Translations under genes and position numbers: made by a program
Shown: in pieces, positions 1 to 7,916 of the stretch
Numbering within the stretch: the stretch's first letter is position 1
How the letters are laid out: every line of letters starts with the position of its first letter
IMG/VR virus record: IMGVR_UViG_3300010391_000013
Coordinates: 1 to 32,054 of that record
DNA from: a virus
Strand: one strand, 5' to 3'
DNA length: 32,054 nucleotides
The notes under the pieces: generated by a model
What the model was told of the DNA's origin: nothing
Databases searched by the model: none
What the model saw: only the letters and a program-made list of their open reading frames with translations

Positions 1-240
1 TACCATAATCAAACCAAGAGCACCTATGATGACTGACCAATCAGTTCTACGTGGAGCAGCAGCATTGGTTACTGATACTGATAATGCATCCAGTTTGCGG
101 CCAACTTCTGTATTGTTGTCCCGCATGGCAATAGTAAGGTCATTGACATTCTTTGTCAAGGTCTCCAGCCCGGTTTCTAACCTTGCAACTCGGGGTTCCA
201 AATGTTGTTCGTATTTTTCAGTCATAGATATATCGGTCAT
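1..240 (-). CDS. N-terminal part of a coiled-coil + membrane-helix protein (cut by window edge)
   Basis: The reading frame is open from an ATG at 240 to the left edge, giving 80 residues with no stop, so the C-terminus lies outside the window. Residues about 10-55 have the heptad-like, charged pattern of a short coiled coil (RVARLETGLETLTKNVNDL). The last visible residues (WSVIIGALGLIMV) begin a hydrophobic segment that looks like a transmembrane helix. Coiled coil followed by one membrane helix is the layout of XhlA-like holin partners and of some phage spanin or membrane proteins; that assignment is inference from layout only. A GGAAG stretch about 12 bases upstream could be the ribosome site, and a six-codon reading frame overlaps the start as ATGA. 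The DNA is visibly richer in G+C than the genes to its right. Confidence 0.6.
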   Translation of the reverse strand, partial: MTDISMTEKYEQHLEPRVARLETGLETLTKNVNDLTIAMRDNNTEVGRKLDALSVSVTNAAAPRRTDWSVIIGALGLIMV

Positions 241-296
241 AGAGATAAAACTTCCATGTTAATTATAAATATAAAAACTATTTACAAAAAAACATA

Positions 297-2633
297 TTAA
301 GTACATTTACTCCATCCACATTCTTTATTAGAACATGTTTTACACCCTTCTATATAAATCAATTTAGATCCACATTGTTGACAAACTTCAGATGTTATAA
401 CTTTTTCTCCTTCTTTTATATAATGCTTTAATACTCTAGCTACACATCTTTCGAAATCGAGGAAACCAACATCAGTTCCTTTTGATAATTGATCAACAAC
501 TATTTGTAAAGGGCAACCATGTCGTAAAGACATTGAAATTAAACGAGATAATGTTCCCATCTGACCACCGAAAATAGTTCCAATATCTTCTAAACAAACT
601 TTTTCCTCTCCATTCATAGTTAATAAATCATATCTTCCTTTATTAACCTTTTTAATGAAACCCGTTTTATGTTTATCAAAATCAAGTTTATTCTTAATAT
701 CCTTGGTTACAAAAATTTCATATACAGTTCCAGCTAATTTACCAACTAAAGCAACGAAACGTTCCTTTTTACTATTAATAAACACATTCATTTCATGAAT
801 ATCACATGGAAGAGTTTCAGGACGTTTTGGAGCATCATGACGTTGAATATATGTTTCAGGTTTTAATTCTTCTTTATGAACCAAAATGCCTTCTCGACTA
901 CCATCTCTATATACCGTCACTCCAATAATTCCCATTTCATGAGCTTTAATAAAAACATTTGAAATTTCATCTTCCTTACAATCTTTAGGAAGATTAATTG
1001 TTTTGCTAACAGAAAGATTAATGTTGTTAGCCATAGAAGCCAGTATTTTAAGATGCCATTCTGGTGTAATATCCCCCGCTACTTTAAATACATTTTGTTC
1101 TGTTTTAGTAAGATATTCACATCCTTGGCAACTTCCATTATGATTAGAAACATAGTCATAAATTTTTTCACTATCTTCTTTATAGTTAGTTTCAATAAAC
1201 TTCTTGAATATTGGATCTACTAAATAAACTTTTTCATATGTTTTATTTTCTTTTTCAATTTTCCGAGTAAAAACAAGACCAAAAACCGGTTCTCCACTAC
1301 TGGAACAATCAGCAATGTAAGAAATGGTTCCGGTGGGTGCTATAGATGTAAGACAACTATTATATATACCATATTTTTTAATATCAGATGCCAGCTTTTC
1401 GACATCAATATCCATGAATTCTTTTTCAATAAAAAATCTTTTATTTGCATCCATAAAAGTTTCATAATCGTAATATGGATAACTTTTTTTCTTTTCTTTA
1501 GCTATCTCCACACTTTTACGCATAGCAACTAATGTTTCAAATTTACAAATTTTTTCTGTCAAATTATATGCAGCCTGAGAATCATAAGGAATTTTCAATC
1601 CATATAGTAAATGAGCCAATCCCATGATACCCAAACCTATAGGTCTAACATTTAAAGTTTCTTTTTTAATTTTTTCAATTGGATATTGATTATTATCAAT
1701 TACTCCATTCATATACACTATAGATTCCTCAATAGCAGATTCAAATGACTTCCAATCAAATTCTTTATCTTTAATAAATTTATAAAGATTAAAAGATGCA
1801 AGATTACATGAAGTATAAGGAATATGAACATATTCACTGCATGGATTAGAAAAAATATTTCGTGTAATATGTTTACATGTACACCTATCAGCAGCAATTT
1901 CACCATTAAAAATACCAGGTTCTGCTCGTTTCCAAGCATTATGAATAATCTTATCCCAGATCATTTTGTAGGTATATACTTTATCAGAATCATCTTTTAA
2001 TTCACTTTCTTGACCTCCTATTATATTTTTTGTTTTAAATATCTTTTCAGGATTTTGTTTCAAAATTTTATAAAAGGCGTAATCCACCCATACGGAAAAA
2101 TTACTTCTAGTATATTTGGTGGTATCTTCAGCCTTTGCATCAATAAACTTAAGAACATCAGGATGGTAAATAGATAACATAGACATACCTGCTCCTCTAC
2201 GCTTTCCACCTTGCCGAATTCCATCGAGTACAGAATCAAATATTTGAATGAACGCCATTACACCGCCAGAATTAGCACTAATAGTCTTTACATTTTCATT
2301 TGATCCTCTCAACTTTGAGAAATTAAAACCTACTCCACCAGCAGCCTTCGTAACAAAAGCTGCATCCTTCATAGAAATCATAATATCCTCAATACTATCT
2401 TCTATATCTAAAATGAAACACGATGATAAAGTTCCATTTCTCTCTCCATTAGTATTAAGATTCATCAATGTTGGAGTGCTTGGTATAAAAACCCTATTAA
2501 GAATATAATCATACATCTTAGAATTTAGTACAGATAATCTTTCTGTCATTTGATTCCATGAATTTTCATTTTTTAAATAATATCTTTCCCGTAAAATGTT
2601 TTCTATGTGTGGTTGTAGCTTAAAATTTTCCAT
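297..2633 (-). CDS. nrdJ: Class II (adenosylcobalamin-dependent) ribonucleotide reductase
   Basis: Reduces ribonucleotides to deoxyribonucleotides for phage DNA synthesis; class II enzymes generate the thiyl radical with adenosylcobalamin and need no separate small subunit. The 778-aa chain has the expected landmarks in order: a first redox cysteine in LSSCFILD (C72), the N-x-C-x-E catalytic motif NPCSE at 263-267, the second redox cysteine in YNSCLTS (C427), and the PTGTIS phosphate-binding loop at 433-438. The C-terminus has a CQQC pair (751-754) followed by further cysteines (C764, C767, C772, C777). It would supply reducing cysteines and possibly bind zinc, as in other NrdJ proteins. No NrdB-like gene is visible nearby, which supports class II. 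The start has an upstream AAGAGGA...AAGGA stretch suitable for ribosome binding. It follows the helicase gene after a 131-base gap holding a possible terminator. Confidence 0.93.
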   Translation of the reverse strand: MENFKLQPHIENILRERYYLKNENSWNQMTERLSVLNSKMYDYILNRVFIPSTPTLMNLNTNGERNGTLSSCFILDIEDSIEDIMISMKDAAFVTKAAGGVGFNFSKLRGSNENVKTISANSGGVMAFIQIFDSVLDGIRQGGKRRGAGMSMLSIYHPDVLKFIDAKAEDTTKYTRSNFSVWVDYAFYKILKQNPEKIFKTKNIIGGQESELKDDSDKVYTYKMIWDKIIHNAWKRAEPGIFNGEIAADRCTCKHITRNIFSNPCSEYVHIPYTSCNLASFNLYKFIKDKEFDWKSFESAIEESIVYMNGVIDNNQYPIEKIKKETLNVRPIGLGIMGLAHLLYGLKIPYDSQAAYNLTEKICKFETLVAMRKSVEIAKEKKKSYPYYDYETFMDANKRFFIEKEFMDIDVEKLASDIKKYGIYNSCLTSIAPTGTISYIADCSSSGEPVFGLVFTRKIEKENKTYEKVYLVDPIFKKFIETNYKEDSEKIYDYVSNHNGSCQGCEYLTKTEQNVFKVAGDITPEWHLKILASMANNINLSVSKTINLPKDCKEDEISNVFIKAHEMGIIGVTVYRDGSREGILVHKEELKPETYIQRHDAPKRPETLPCDIHEMNVFINSKKERFVALVGKLAGTVYEIFVTKDIKNKLDFDKHKTGFIKKVNKGRYDLLTMNGEEKVCLEDIGTIFGGQMGTLSRLISMSLRHGCPLQIVVDQLSKGTDVGFLDFERCVARVLKHYIKEGEKVITSEVCQQCGSKLIYIEGCKTCSNKECGWSKCT

Positions 2634-2684
2634 ATATCCTTTTTTCCTCTTGTTTATTATTGTGATAAATAATTAGAAAAAAAC

Positions 2685-2713
2685 ATTTTCAAAAATATAG
2701 TTTGTCTGAAAAT
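2685..2713 (-). terminator. AT-rich hairpin with flanking T-runs between helicase and nrdJ
   Basis: ATTTTCA at 2685-2691 pairs with TGAAAAT at 2707-2713 around a 15-base loop. On the minus strand the stem is followed by GTTTTTTT, and on the plus strand by a run of T as well, so it could end transcription in either direction. The stem is only 7 A/T-rich pairs, so this is a weak call. The remainder of 2634-2764 shows no gene. Confidence 0.4.
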
Positions 2714-2764
2714 ATTTTTTTGATTTTGGTATTTTATCATGTACTAAGAAATATTACTAACAAA

Positions 2765-4168
2765 TTACTCACCTGAGTCATCTATTTCGAAATTTTTCTC
2801 TCTACGCATCTTCTTTAATTCACTCATCATTACAGTTTTAGTCTTATCTTCATGATCTCTCATTTTTTGAGTAAGTTCAATACCTTGAGGAGAAGCTTCA
2901 TCAAATATTTTGATATCACCATTGGAACTATTGAAATATGTCGGAAATGTCATACCATCAGCACCAAACCTATTTTTGATTACATGAATACGTGCCGTTT
3001 CACCCATTTTGTCATCAGACTTACGAGAAAGTGAAAATACAAAGTCTCCAGTCATAATCTTACGATATGAATCGGCAACGTTATGAGCTTGAATAGTATC
3101 AGCTTCATGTGCAGATCTGTGGGCCTGTGAAGCAGACCATATTGGAATCTGTAATTCACCAGCAACTGCCCGCAATTCTTCGTATACAGAACCGGCTTCA
3201 CTATAAGAGTTTGCGTTCTTATCAGCAGTCAACGGTCTAAGAAGGTCAGCATAATCGACCACAATCATATCTATTTTAATACCTGTTAGCATCTGCACTC
3301 TCTCAATATGCATTTTTAAACTCTGAGCAGCTACAGTTTTAATTGGAAAAAACTTAATAAATAACTTACCTTTTATTGTTTCAATCTTTTTCTTAACCTC
3401 ATCAATATGATTTGGAATATCTTGAAAACTAATTTTGGTGAAACAAGCATCATATCTTCTCCCCACATAATTTTCATTTAGTTCTAAAGTAAAATGCATT
3501 ACATTTTTACCTTGTTTCATGGCTTCTGCTCCTAATTTAGCTAATAACCACGATTTACCTGATCCAGCAGGAGCAACAACGAATCCAAGTTCTCCTTTTG
3601 CTAAACCACCATCCAATACCAAGTCCATTGGTTCCCAACCAGTAGGAATATACAAACGGGCAGCTTCACTCATACGAATATCCACATCACCAAAATAATC
3701 ATGACCAATATTTCTTTCCATTCCAGCTTTTCTAGCATCATCTACCAAACTCTTAATCTGGTCATATTCTCCTAGTTTAAGAAGGTCAACCGAAGCTAAA
3801 ATAGCGTTCTTCATCTTCTGATTGACACAAAAAGCAAGAAACTGCTCCTTAACATAAGGAAGGTCAGTATCTTTAATCTTACCAGCGATAACTTTAAGTT
3901 GTTCTAAAATTGAAGTTTTTAATACTTCATTTTCAAGTTTACCAACTTCAATCTTGAATACATTCCCGGTAGGAGTGGTTTTGTACTTTACAAAATATTT
4001 TATAATATTTTCAACTACCCATTTATTAGCATCCGTTTCAAAATAATCAACCGATAAAATATCAAAAATCTGTTCAATAAACTTCGGTTCTTTTAATAAA
4101 CAAACAATACATTTAGCTTGAAACTCTCCACCGTATTTACGCAATGTGTCTACACTTTCATTATCCAT
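2765..4168 (-). CDS. DnaB/gp41-type replicative helicase
   Basis: Hexameric 5'-3' helicase expected to unwind DNA at the phage fork. It is 467 aa, the size of T4 gp41. Residues 1-about 150 form the helical N-terminal domain. The RecA-like motor follows, with Walker A APAGSGKS at 199-206, a conserved glutamate in FTLELNENYVG (E229), Walker B MIVVDYADLL (D305) and the SASQAHRSA segment typical of the DnaB Q-motif region. The C-terminal tail is charged. The start ATG at 4168 is preceded by AAGAAAG seven bases upstream, the same leader seen before the SSB gene. No primase is visible in the window. Confidence 0.92.
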   Translation of the reverse strand: MDNESVDTLRKYGGEFQAKCIVCLLKEPKFIEQIFDILSVDYFETDANKWVVENIIKYFVKYKTTPTGNVFKIEVGKLENEVLKTSILEQLKVIAGKIKDTDLPYVKEQFLAFCVNQKMKNAILASVDLLKLGEYDQIKSLVDDARKAGMERNIGHDYFGDVDIRMSEAARLYIPTGWEPMDLVLDGGLAKGELGFVVAPAGSGKSWLLAKLGAEAMKQGKNVMHFTLELNENYVGRRYDACFTKISFQDIPNHIDEVKKKIETIKGKLFIKFFPIKTVAAQSLKMHIERVQMLTGIKIDMIVVDYADLLRPLTADKNANSYSEAGSVYEELRAVAGELQIPIWSASQAHRSAHEADTIQAHNVADSYRKIMTGDFVFSLSRKSDDKMGETARIHVIKNRFGADGMTFPTYFNSSNGDIKIFDEASPQGIELTQKMRDHEDKTKTVMMSELKKMRREKNFEIDDSGE

Positions 4169-4310
4169 AATTTTTCTTTCTTTTGATTTGTACTATATAC
4201 CACGGACCTCTGGAGTAAACATTTTATAACAGATAATTCTTATTTTAATTCTTTTCTATTAAAAAAATATCTAAAATACTTTGTAGTGATGTATATATTA
4301 CTAACGAAAT

Positions 4311-4332
4311 CGCCTGTATGAGGCGCTTTTTT
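4311..4332 (+). promoter_or_regulatory. Terminator-like hairpin in the leader of the 322-aa gene
   Basis: CGCCT-GTATG-AGGCG at 4311-4325 forms a compact hairpin followed directly by CTTTTTT on the plus strand, about 25 bases before the ATG at 4357. It looks like an intrinsic terminator, but the only plus-strand gene near it is downstream. It may block plus-strand readthrough or act as an attenuator in a leader starting at about 4200-4300. No convincing promoter was picked out in 4169-4310. Confidence 0.5.
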
Positions 4333-4356
4333 AACAATTAAAAGAAAGATAAGATT

Positions 4357-5325
4357 ATGTGGGATCAATTTGATATTAACGTAATGGTCAATGGTAGCCG
4401 GTGTAAGCAATATACACATGAAGGCCGAAAATATGTAGAAGCAAAAGACGGGTCTGAATGGTACTTCCAAATCCAAAATAACTCACCTGGAAGAGTTCTT
4501 GCAGTTTGCTCAGTAGATGGATTGAATGTCCTTACAGGAGAAACAGCAACAAAGAAAGATTCTGGTTATATTATAGATTCATACCATTCTCAAAAAATCA
4601 AAGGGTTTAGATTTTCTGATGAAGAATGGGCTATGTTTAAGTTTGGTTATAAGATTGATAAAAGTACAGGTGCACCCAATGGAAAAGTATATGCAGTTTC
4701 CAAAGGAAAAGAAGCAGCAAGAAATTGTGGTGTAATTGGAGTTAGATTATTCTATGAAAAGTTTAAGAAGGTAGAATATATTGCTCCTCCTCAATACAAT
4801 ACATCTTATTGGAGTACAAGTTCATATAGTATTGGTACAAATGCTATATCAGGTGCTTGGTCTGGAGGTATAACAGGTTCTATGAGTGGTAATTGTAGTT
4901 GGTCCCCGAAAGGAGGAAGTAATGATTATAATCTTAGATTTAGTCTAGCTGATATGGTAGAAGATCATTATATTCCTGTGGAAAGTGCAGCATATAATGA
5001 TACATCAGCATATTCAATCAATAATAATATTAAAAATAATGGAAACAAACTAATGTCTAGAATGGCAAAATTATCTGGTATTTCTACACCAAAAGCAAAA
5101 CCGTTTGATCTTGGCACAGAATGGGGCAAACGAGAAAAAAGTAAAGTTGAAGTTATTGACTTTGAACGTGGATGTCAAGCTTATTATGTTGACATCTTTT
5201 ATGCTAGTCGTGAATCTTTGATTGGAATGGGGGTTCCTCTTTCTAATAATATCAAAGTAAATCGTCTACCAGAATCATTTCCTACTCAATATGCGAAACC
5301 ACCGGCAAATTGGATGGGAGAATAA
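4357..5325 (+). CDS. Unrecognised 322-aa protein, lone plus-strand gene
   Basis: No family was recognised. Residues 1-about 145 are a mixed alpha/beta-looking region with many aromatic residues (for example GSEWYFQIQNNSPGRVLAV, and KGFRFSDEEWAMFKFG about 30-45 residues further on). Residues about 150-195 are rich in Ser, Gly, Trp and Tyr and look like a low-complexity linker. Residues about 195-322 form a second part with several charged stretches. There is no signal peptide or membrane helix. The start has AAGAAAG eight bases upstream, matching the leaders of the helicase and SSB genes. The gene is transcribed against its neighbours, has a terminator-like hairpin just before it and a bidirectional terminator just after it, so it behaves as an independent unit resembling a phage 'moron' or accessory gene. 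Function is unknown. Confidence 0.75.
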   Translation: MWDQFDINVMVNGSRCKQYTHEGRKYVEAKDGSEWYFQIQNNSPGRVLAVCSVDGLNVLTGETATKKDSGYIIDSYHSQKIKGFRFSDEEWAMFKFGYKIDKSTGAPNGKVYAVSKGKEAARNCGVIGVRLFYEKFKKVEYIAPPQYNTSYWSTSSYSIGTNAISGAWSGGITGSMSGNCSWSPKGGSNDYNLRFSLADMVEDHYIPVESAAYNDTSAYSINNNIKNNGNKLMSRMAKLSGISTPKAKPFDLGTEWGKREKSKVEVIDFERGCQAYYVDIFYASRESLIGMGVPLSNNIKVNRLPESFPTQYAKPPANWMGE

Positions 5326-5342
5326 TATAAATGCATAAAAAA

Positions 5343-5369
5343 GAGCCGCTGAAAAGCGGCTCAATTTTT
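5343..5369. terminator. Strong bidirectional Rho-independent terminator
   Basis: GAGCCGCT-GAAA-AGCGGCTC at 5343-5362 is a perfect 8-bp stem with a GAAA tetraloop. On the plus strand it is followed by AATTTTTTT. On the minus strand the preceding A-run (AAAAAA) becomes a T-run. It therefore can stop both the plus-strand 322-aa gene and the minus-strand transcript that ends with the 59-aa ORF. Confidence 0.9.
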
Positions 5370-5375
5370 TTATTT

Positions 5376-5555
5376 TTATATCTTTTTCTTCTTAATAGGT
5401 ATTTCTACCTTTCTCCAACCTTGACCATTTTTGTTTTGATAAGCCGTAATTGTTAATTCTTCGGCATCTTCCTCTTGATCAACTACCTTTTTCAATTCGG
5501 AGTGAACTTTATGTCTCTCCAATTTCTTCTCCAATTTTTTCTCTTCCTTTGTCAT
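5376..5555 (-). CDS. Small, highly charged 59-aa protein
   Basis: ATG at 5555 to TAA at 5376-5378. The sequence starts MTKEEKKLEKKLERHK and ends in the basic tail EIPIKKKKI. The first half is a lysine/glutamate-rich helix; the middle (LTITAYQNKNGQGWRKVEI) looks like two short strands. It overlaps the end of the SET gene by 47 bases in another frame, and its stop lies 7 bases before the bidirectional terminator, as expected for the last gene of this transcript. Function unknown. A chance ORF is possible but the terminator placement argues for a real gene. Confidence 0.55.
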   Translation of the reverse strand: MTKEEKKLEKKLERHKVHSELKKVVDQEEDAEELTITAYQNKNGQGWRKVEIPIKKKKI

Positions 5556-5937
5556 ATAATTCGCCTTTCTGGTTCTGCGACTCTTCGTCGAAATCTCTGT
5601 AGTTATAAGTTAGTTCTTCACCTTTCACTATATCTCTCAGAGCAACATCATATAACCTCTCAGCTTTACAATTTGGTGTTTCCGAATGGTTAGCAAACTT
5701 TGTATTGTCAGCACATAATACATAGGTGTCTCCTCGTTTATATGACCACTTCCTAAACTTTTCATTATTATCATTATATAAAACAGATAACATGTGTTCA
5801 AATTCTTCTTTATCAAATATTTGATCTACTGACGGGTCAAGAAACCAAATAATGTCTCCTTCTTTAATATCTTGTCCAGCAAAGAGACCAAGACCACCAA
5901 TTTCACTTCTTTCTACATAAGTTGATATAACTAGCAT
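5509..5937 (-). CDS. SET-domain protein (putative lysine methyltransferase)
   Basis: SET domains transfer methyl groups from S-adenosylmethionine to lysine side chains. In this 142-aa protein the family landmarks are visible: an N-terminal GGLGLFAGQDIKEGDII stretch (14-30) matching the G-x-G-hydrophobic AdoMet-binding start, FANHSETPNC (81-90) matching the NHS-x-x-PN motif, and GEELTYNY (106-113) matching the catalytic GEELTYDY motif with its tyrosine. No pre-SET or zinc-binding post-SET region is seen, so it is a minimal SET protein like others in bacteria and viruses. The last about 25 residues are charged and low in complexity. The start overlaps the preceding 72-aa gene by 7 bases. A second, truncated copy of its head lies upstream at 6153-6275. 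Substrate unknown. Confidence 0.82.
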   Translation of the reverse strand: MLVISTYVERSEIGGLGLFAGQDIKEGDIIWFLDPSVDQIFDKEEFEHMLSVLYNDNNEKFRKWSYKRGDTYVLCADNTKFANHSETPNCKAERLYDVALRDIVKGEELTYNYRDFDEESQNQKGELYDKGREKIGEEIGET

Positions 5938-6149
5938 ATTTTTAATTCTCCCGATATACTACCTTTTCTAGTATCAATAGTAAGAGTTCCGTCTTCTATT
6001 TTACCAGATTGCTTGAATGGCAATAGCACTTCATCAATCCCGTTTCTAATCTCCATTTCATTATTCGTTGAAAATGGAAAATAACCAAATTTTTTTGTTA
6101 ATTCATTACAAATTTCTTCTATTATTTGTTTTTCAGAATCTATTTCCAT
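5931..6149 (-). CDS. Unrecognised 72-aa acidic protein
   Basis: Starts MEIDSEKQIIEEICNELTKK, a helix-like N-terminus, followed by a glycine-containing second half (GKIEDGTLTIDTRKGSISG) that looks like a short beta region. Its stop overlaps the SET start by 7 bases, indicating translational coupling. It sits between the full SET gene and the truncated SET head copy, so it is the small ORF enclosed by that partial duplication. No family recognised. Confidence 0.6.
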   Translation of the reverse strand: MEIDSEKQIIEEICNELTKKFGYFPFSTNNEMEIRNGIDEVLLPFKQSGKIEDGTLTIDTRKGSISGELKIC

Positions 6150-6152
6150 AAC

Positions 6153-6275
6153 TTACCACTCCTTAATTTCACTTGTTTTACTATTTATTAATTCTCCTTC
6201 TTTAATATCTTGTCCAGCAAAAAGACCAAGATTATCTATTTGTGAACGTTCTATATAAGTTGATATAACTAGCAT
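6153..6275 (-). pseudogene. Truncated duplicate of the SET gene 5' end (40 codons)
   Basis: Reading from ATG at 6275, the first 30 codons match the SET protein head at 24 of 30 positions (MLVISTYIERSQIDNLGLFA versus MLVISTYVERSEIGGLGLFA, then GQDIKEG in both). After that the frame runs into unrelated sequence and stops at 6153. At the DNA level 6193-6281 aligns with 5855-5943, including the bases around the start codon and the end of the gene before it. It lacks the NHS and GEELTYNY motifs, so it cannot be a working methyltransferase. It could still be translated as a short peptide, since the start context is intact and overlaps the 80-aa gene in the same 7-base way. Confidence 0.85.
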
Positions 6276-6511
6276 ATTTTTTTCCTTATTCTATCAATTT
6301 CATTTTGAGTAAACCGATCGGGTTTATAATTTGGGGCTTCTCTAAGTCGTTTAGAAAATTGTTCTGTAATCCATTTACAAGATTGCACAGAGTTTGGCCA
6401 ACACTCACTCCAATTATACCAAGTTTCTAACTCTTTATTTGTAAAACTACCAGTTGGTGGTATAAACGAATCATCGTTAGGAAGAATATCATCTTTATAC
6501 CTTAAACTCAT
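6269..6511 (-). CDS. Unrecognised 80-aa protein
   Basis: Sequence MSLRYKDDILPNDDSFIPPT... has several Trp residues in the middle (WYNWSECWPNSVQSCKW) and a basic C-terminus (NEIDRIRKKIC). The aromatic, cysteine-containing core suggests a small folded protein, but no family was recognised. It follows the exonuclease gene by 3 bases and overlaps the SET remnant by 7 bases. Its last residues (KIC) are the same as those of the 72-aa gene, because the partial SET duplication includes this junction. Confidence 0.6.
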   Translation of the reverse strand: MSLRYKDDILPNDDSFIPPTGSFTNKELETWYNWSECWPNSVQSCKWITEQFSKRLREAPNYKPDRFTQNEIDRIRKKIC

Positions 6512-6514
6512 AAC

Positions 6515-7585
6515 TTATCCTCTTAAAACTTTATTCATTCTACCAAAAACTTGTTCCGTCCAACCACGAAAATTCGGAAGAGAAGACCATAATTTGTCTT
6601 CCAAAATTAGCTTAGAAAGTTTATCCACTTCCATTTTGGGTGGTTGTCTATCCAATGATTCCTTAATAGATAACTGAGAAATAGTATTTAAATACGTATC
6701 AGTTAATTGCATTAGAGCATAATTCCGCTCAAAGTCAGACCAGTTGTCTAACAGAGTATCATAAACCTTTAAAGAGCCCCTATTCTTAATGCCATACTCT
6801 CTAATTTGACTTATAGGCGACTTTTCACCAGCAAGGAAGGGAAATGCCTTAAGAACCGTTTTTGGACCAAAACCGGGTATGCCTGGCACATTGTCCGAGA
6901 TATCTCCTTGAAGAGCTTTAAAGTATATAAAGTTATCAGGAGAAACTCCGTATTCCTTCAAAATATCCGGTGGTGTATATACTTTTCTCTTTGTGGGAGA
7001 CCATACCGATATTCTATCATTTACAAGCTGGAGAAAATCCCGATCTGCAGACATTATTCTTACTTTCCAATCTTTATAATAATCAAGAGCTATATGAGCT
7101 ATTGCATCATCGGCTTCAACCTGGTCTAAGGATACCATATAAACCGGGAGGTGGGTTAGATAGATAACTATTCTCTGTAGTTGTTTCTTCAAACTTACCT
7201 CTTCTTCACCCAGAGAAGTATTTTCTTCATATATTCTATTTAACCGCACCTTTGTTCTTTTGTGATCTTTATATTCGGGGTAGATTTTGCGTCTCTTTTG
7301 AGAGCCGCCTACTCCATCAAAGACCACAACTACCCGGTCAGGATTGAAGAGTTTAATGGCATATCCCATACCTTTAAGAAAACCAGTCATGCCACCTGTA
7401 TGTACACCATCTTCATTGAGAGTTGGAATGGCTGCGAAGCATCTTATGTATAAATTATATCCGTCGATTATTAAAACCTCTTTTTGCTTCGATTCCATAA
7501 TACCCTTTGATTCTATCAAAGCCTTTTCAGTTTTGATACTATCAAAGAGAGACCAAAGTTTGCTATTTGTTTCTTCTTCATTCAT
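6515..7585 (-). CDS. 5'-3' exonuclease / flap endonuclease (RNase H-like, FEN family)
   Basis: Expected to remove RNA primers and 5' flaps on the lagging strand, like T4 RNase H or the Pol I N-terminal domain. In the 356-aa protein the metal-binding acids appear in order: D41 in LIIDGYNL, D90 in VVVFDG, EADD at 157-160, SADRDFLQL at 179-187 and GDISDNVPG at 227-235. The helix-hairpin-helix DNA-binding loop GIPGFGPKTV follows directly. The first about 35 residues precede the conserved domain and may be dispensable; a later Met could also be used. The start overlaps the 104-aa gene by 8 bases. It lies in the same run as UvsX and the SSB. Confidence 0.92.
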   Translation of the reverse strand: MNEEETNSKLWSLFDSIKTEKALIESKGIMESKQKEVLIIDGYNLYIRCFAAIPTLNEDGVHTGGMTGFLKGMGYAIKLFNPDRVVVVFDGVGGSQKRRKIYPEYKDHKRTKVRLNRIYEENTSLGEEEVSLKKQLQRIVIYLTHLPVYMVSLDQVEADDAIAHIALDYYKDWKVRIMSADRDFLQLVNDRISVWSPTKRKVYTPPDILKEYGVSPDNFIYFKALQGDISDNVPGIPGFGPKTVLKAFPFLAGEKSPISQIREYGIKNRGSLKVYDTLLDNWSDFERNYALMQLTDTYLNTISQLSIKESLDRQPPKMEVDKLSKLILEDKLWSSLPNFRGWTEQVFGRMNKVLRG

Positions 7586-7892
7586 TATACCATTTCATGT
7601 AATCTTCTTTTACAGAATTCCACCATTTGTCATACTCTACATTATGATGATTCCATACCGAACATATTTCCTTTGTATCACCACATGTGATATTTACCAT
7701 AGTTCCAACATAAGGTCGGCAAGGATCCATTAAAGGAAATGGTTCAGCACCCATAAGAATTTTCTGAGTCTTTTCGATACAATCTTTTTCTGATAAATCA
7801 ATCATATTATCCGCGTCAATATCTGTAAACTCTACCACGACTTTTTTTCTATATGTCGGTTTTGATAAGTTTGTTTCCATATTATTTTTCAT
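7578..7892 (-). CDS. Unrecognised 104-aa protein upstream of the exonuclease
   Basis: An acidic protein with a polar N-terminus (MKNNMETNLSKPTYRKK), then a beta-looking stretch (VVVEFTDIDADNMIDLSEKD) and an aromatic C-terminus (SVWNHHNVEYDKWWNSV). It contains two cysteines in the middle (DPCRPYVGTMVNITCGD). Its end overlaps the exonuclease start by 8 bases, which suggests translational coupling. No family was recognised. Confidence 0.6.
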   Translation of the reverse strand: MKNNMETNLSKPTYRKKVVVEFTDIDADNMIDLSEKDCIEKTQKILMGAEPFPLMDPCRPYVGTMVNITCGDTKEICSVWNHHNVEYDKWWNSVKEDYMKWYNE

Positions 7893-7916
7893 ATTATTTG
7901 GATTTTTGGTTTTTCA

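Noticed and set aside
26-262. 78-aa plus-strand ORF at the left edge
   Set aside because: It is the antisense shadow of the minus-strand coiled-coil/membrane-helix gene, which has the better protein pattern (heptads followed by a hydrophobic helix) and a ribosome-site-like upstream sequence.
4240-4476. 78-aa minus-strand ORF antisense to the start of the 322-aa gene
   Set aside because: It covers the leader hairpin and the 5' part of the plus-strand gene, shows no protein-like motif, and ends upstream in non-coding sequence.
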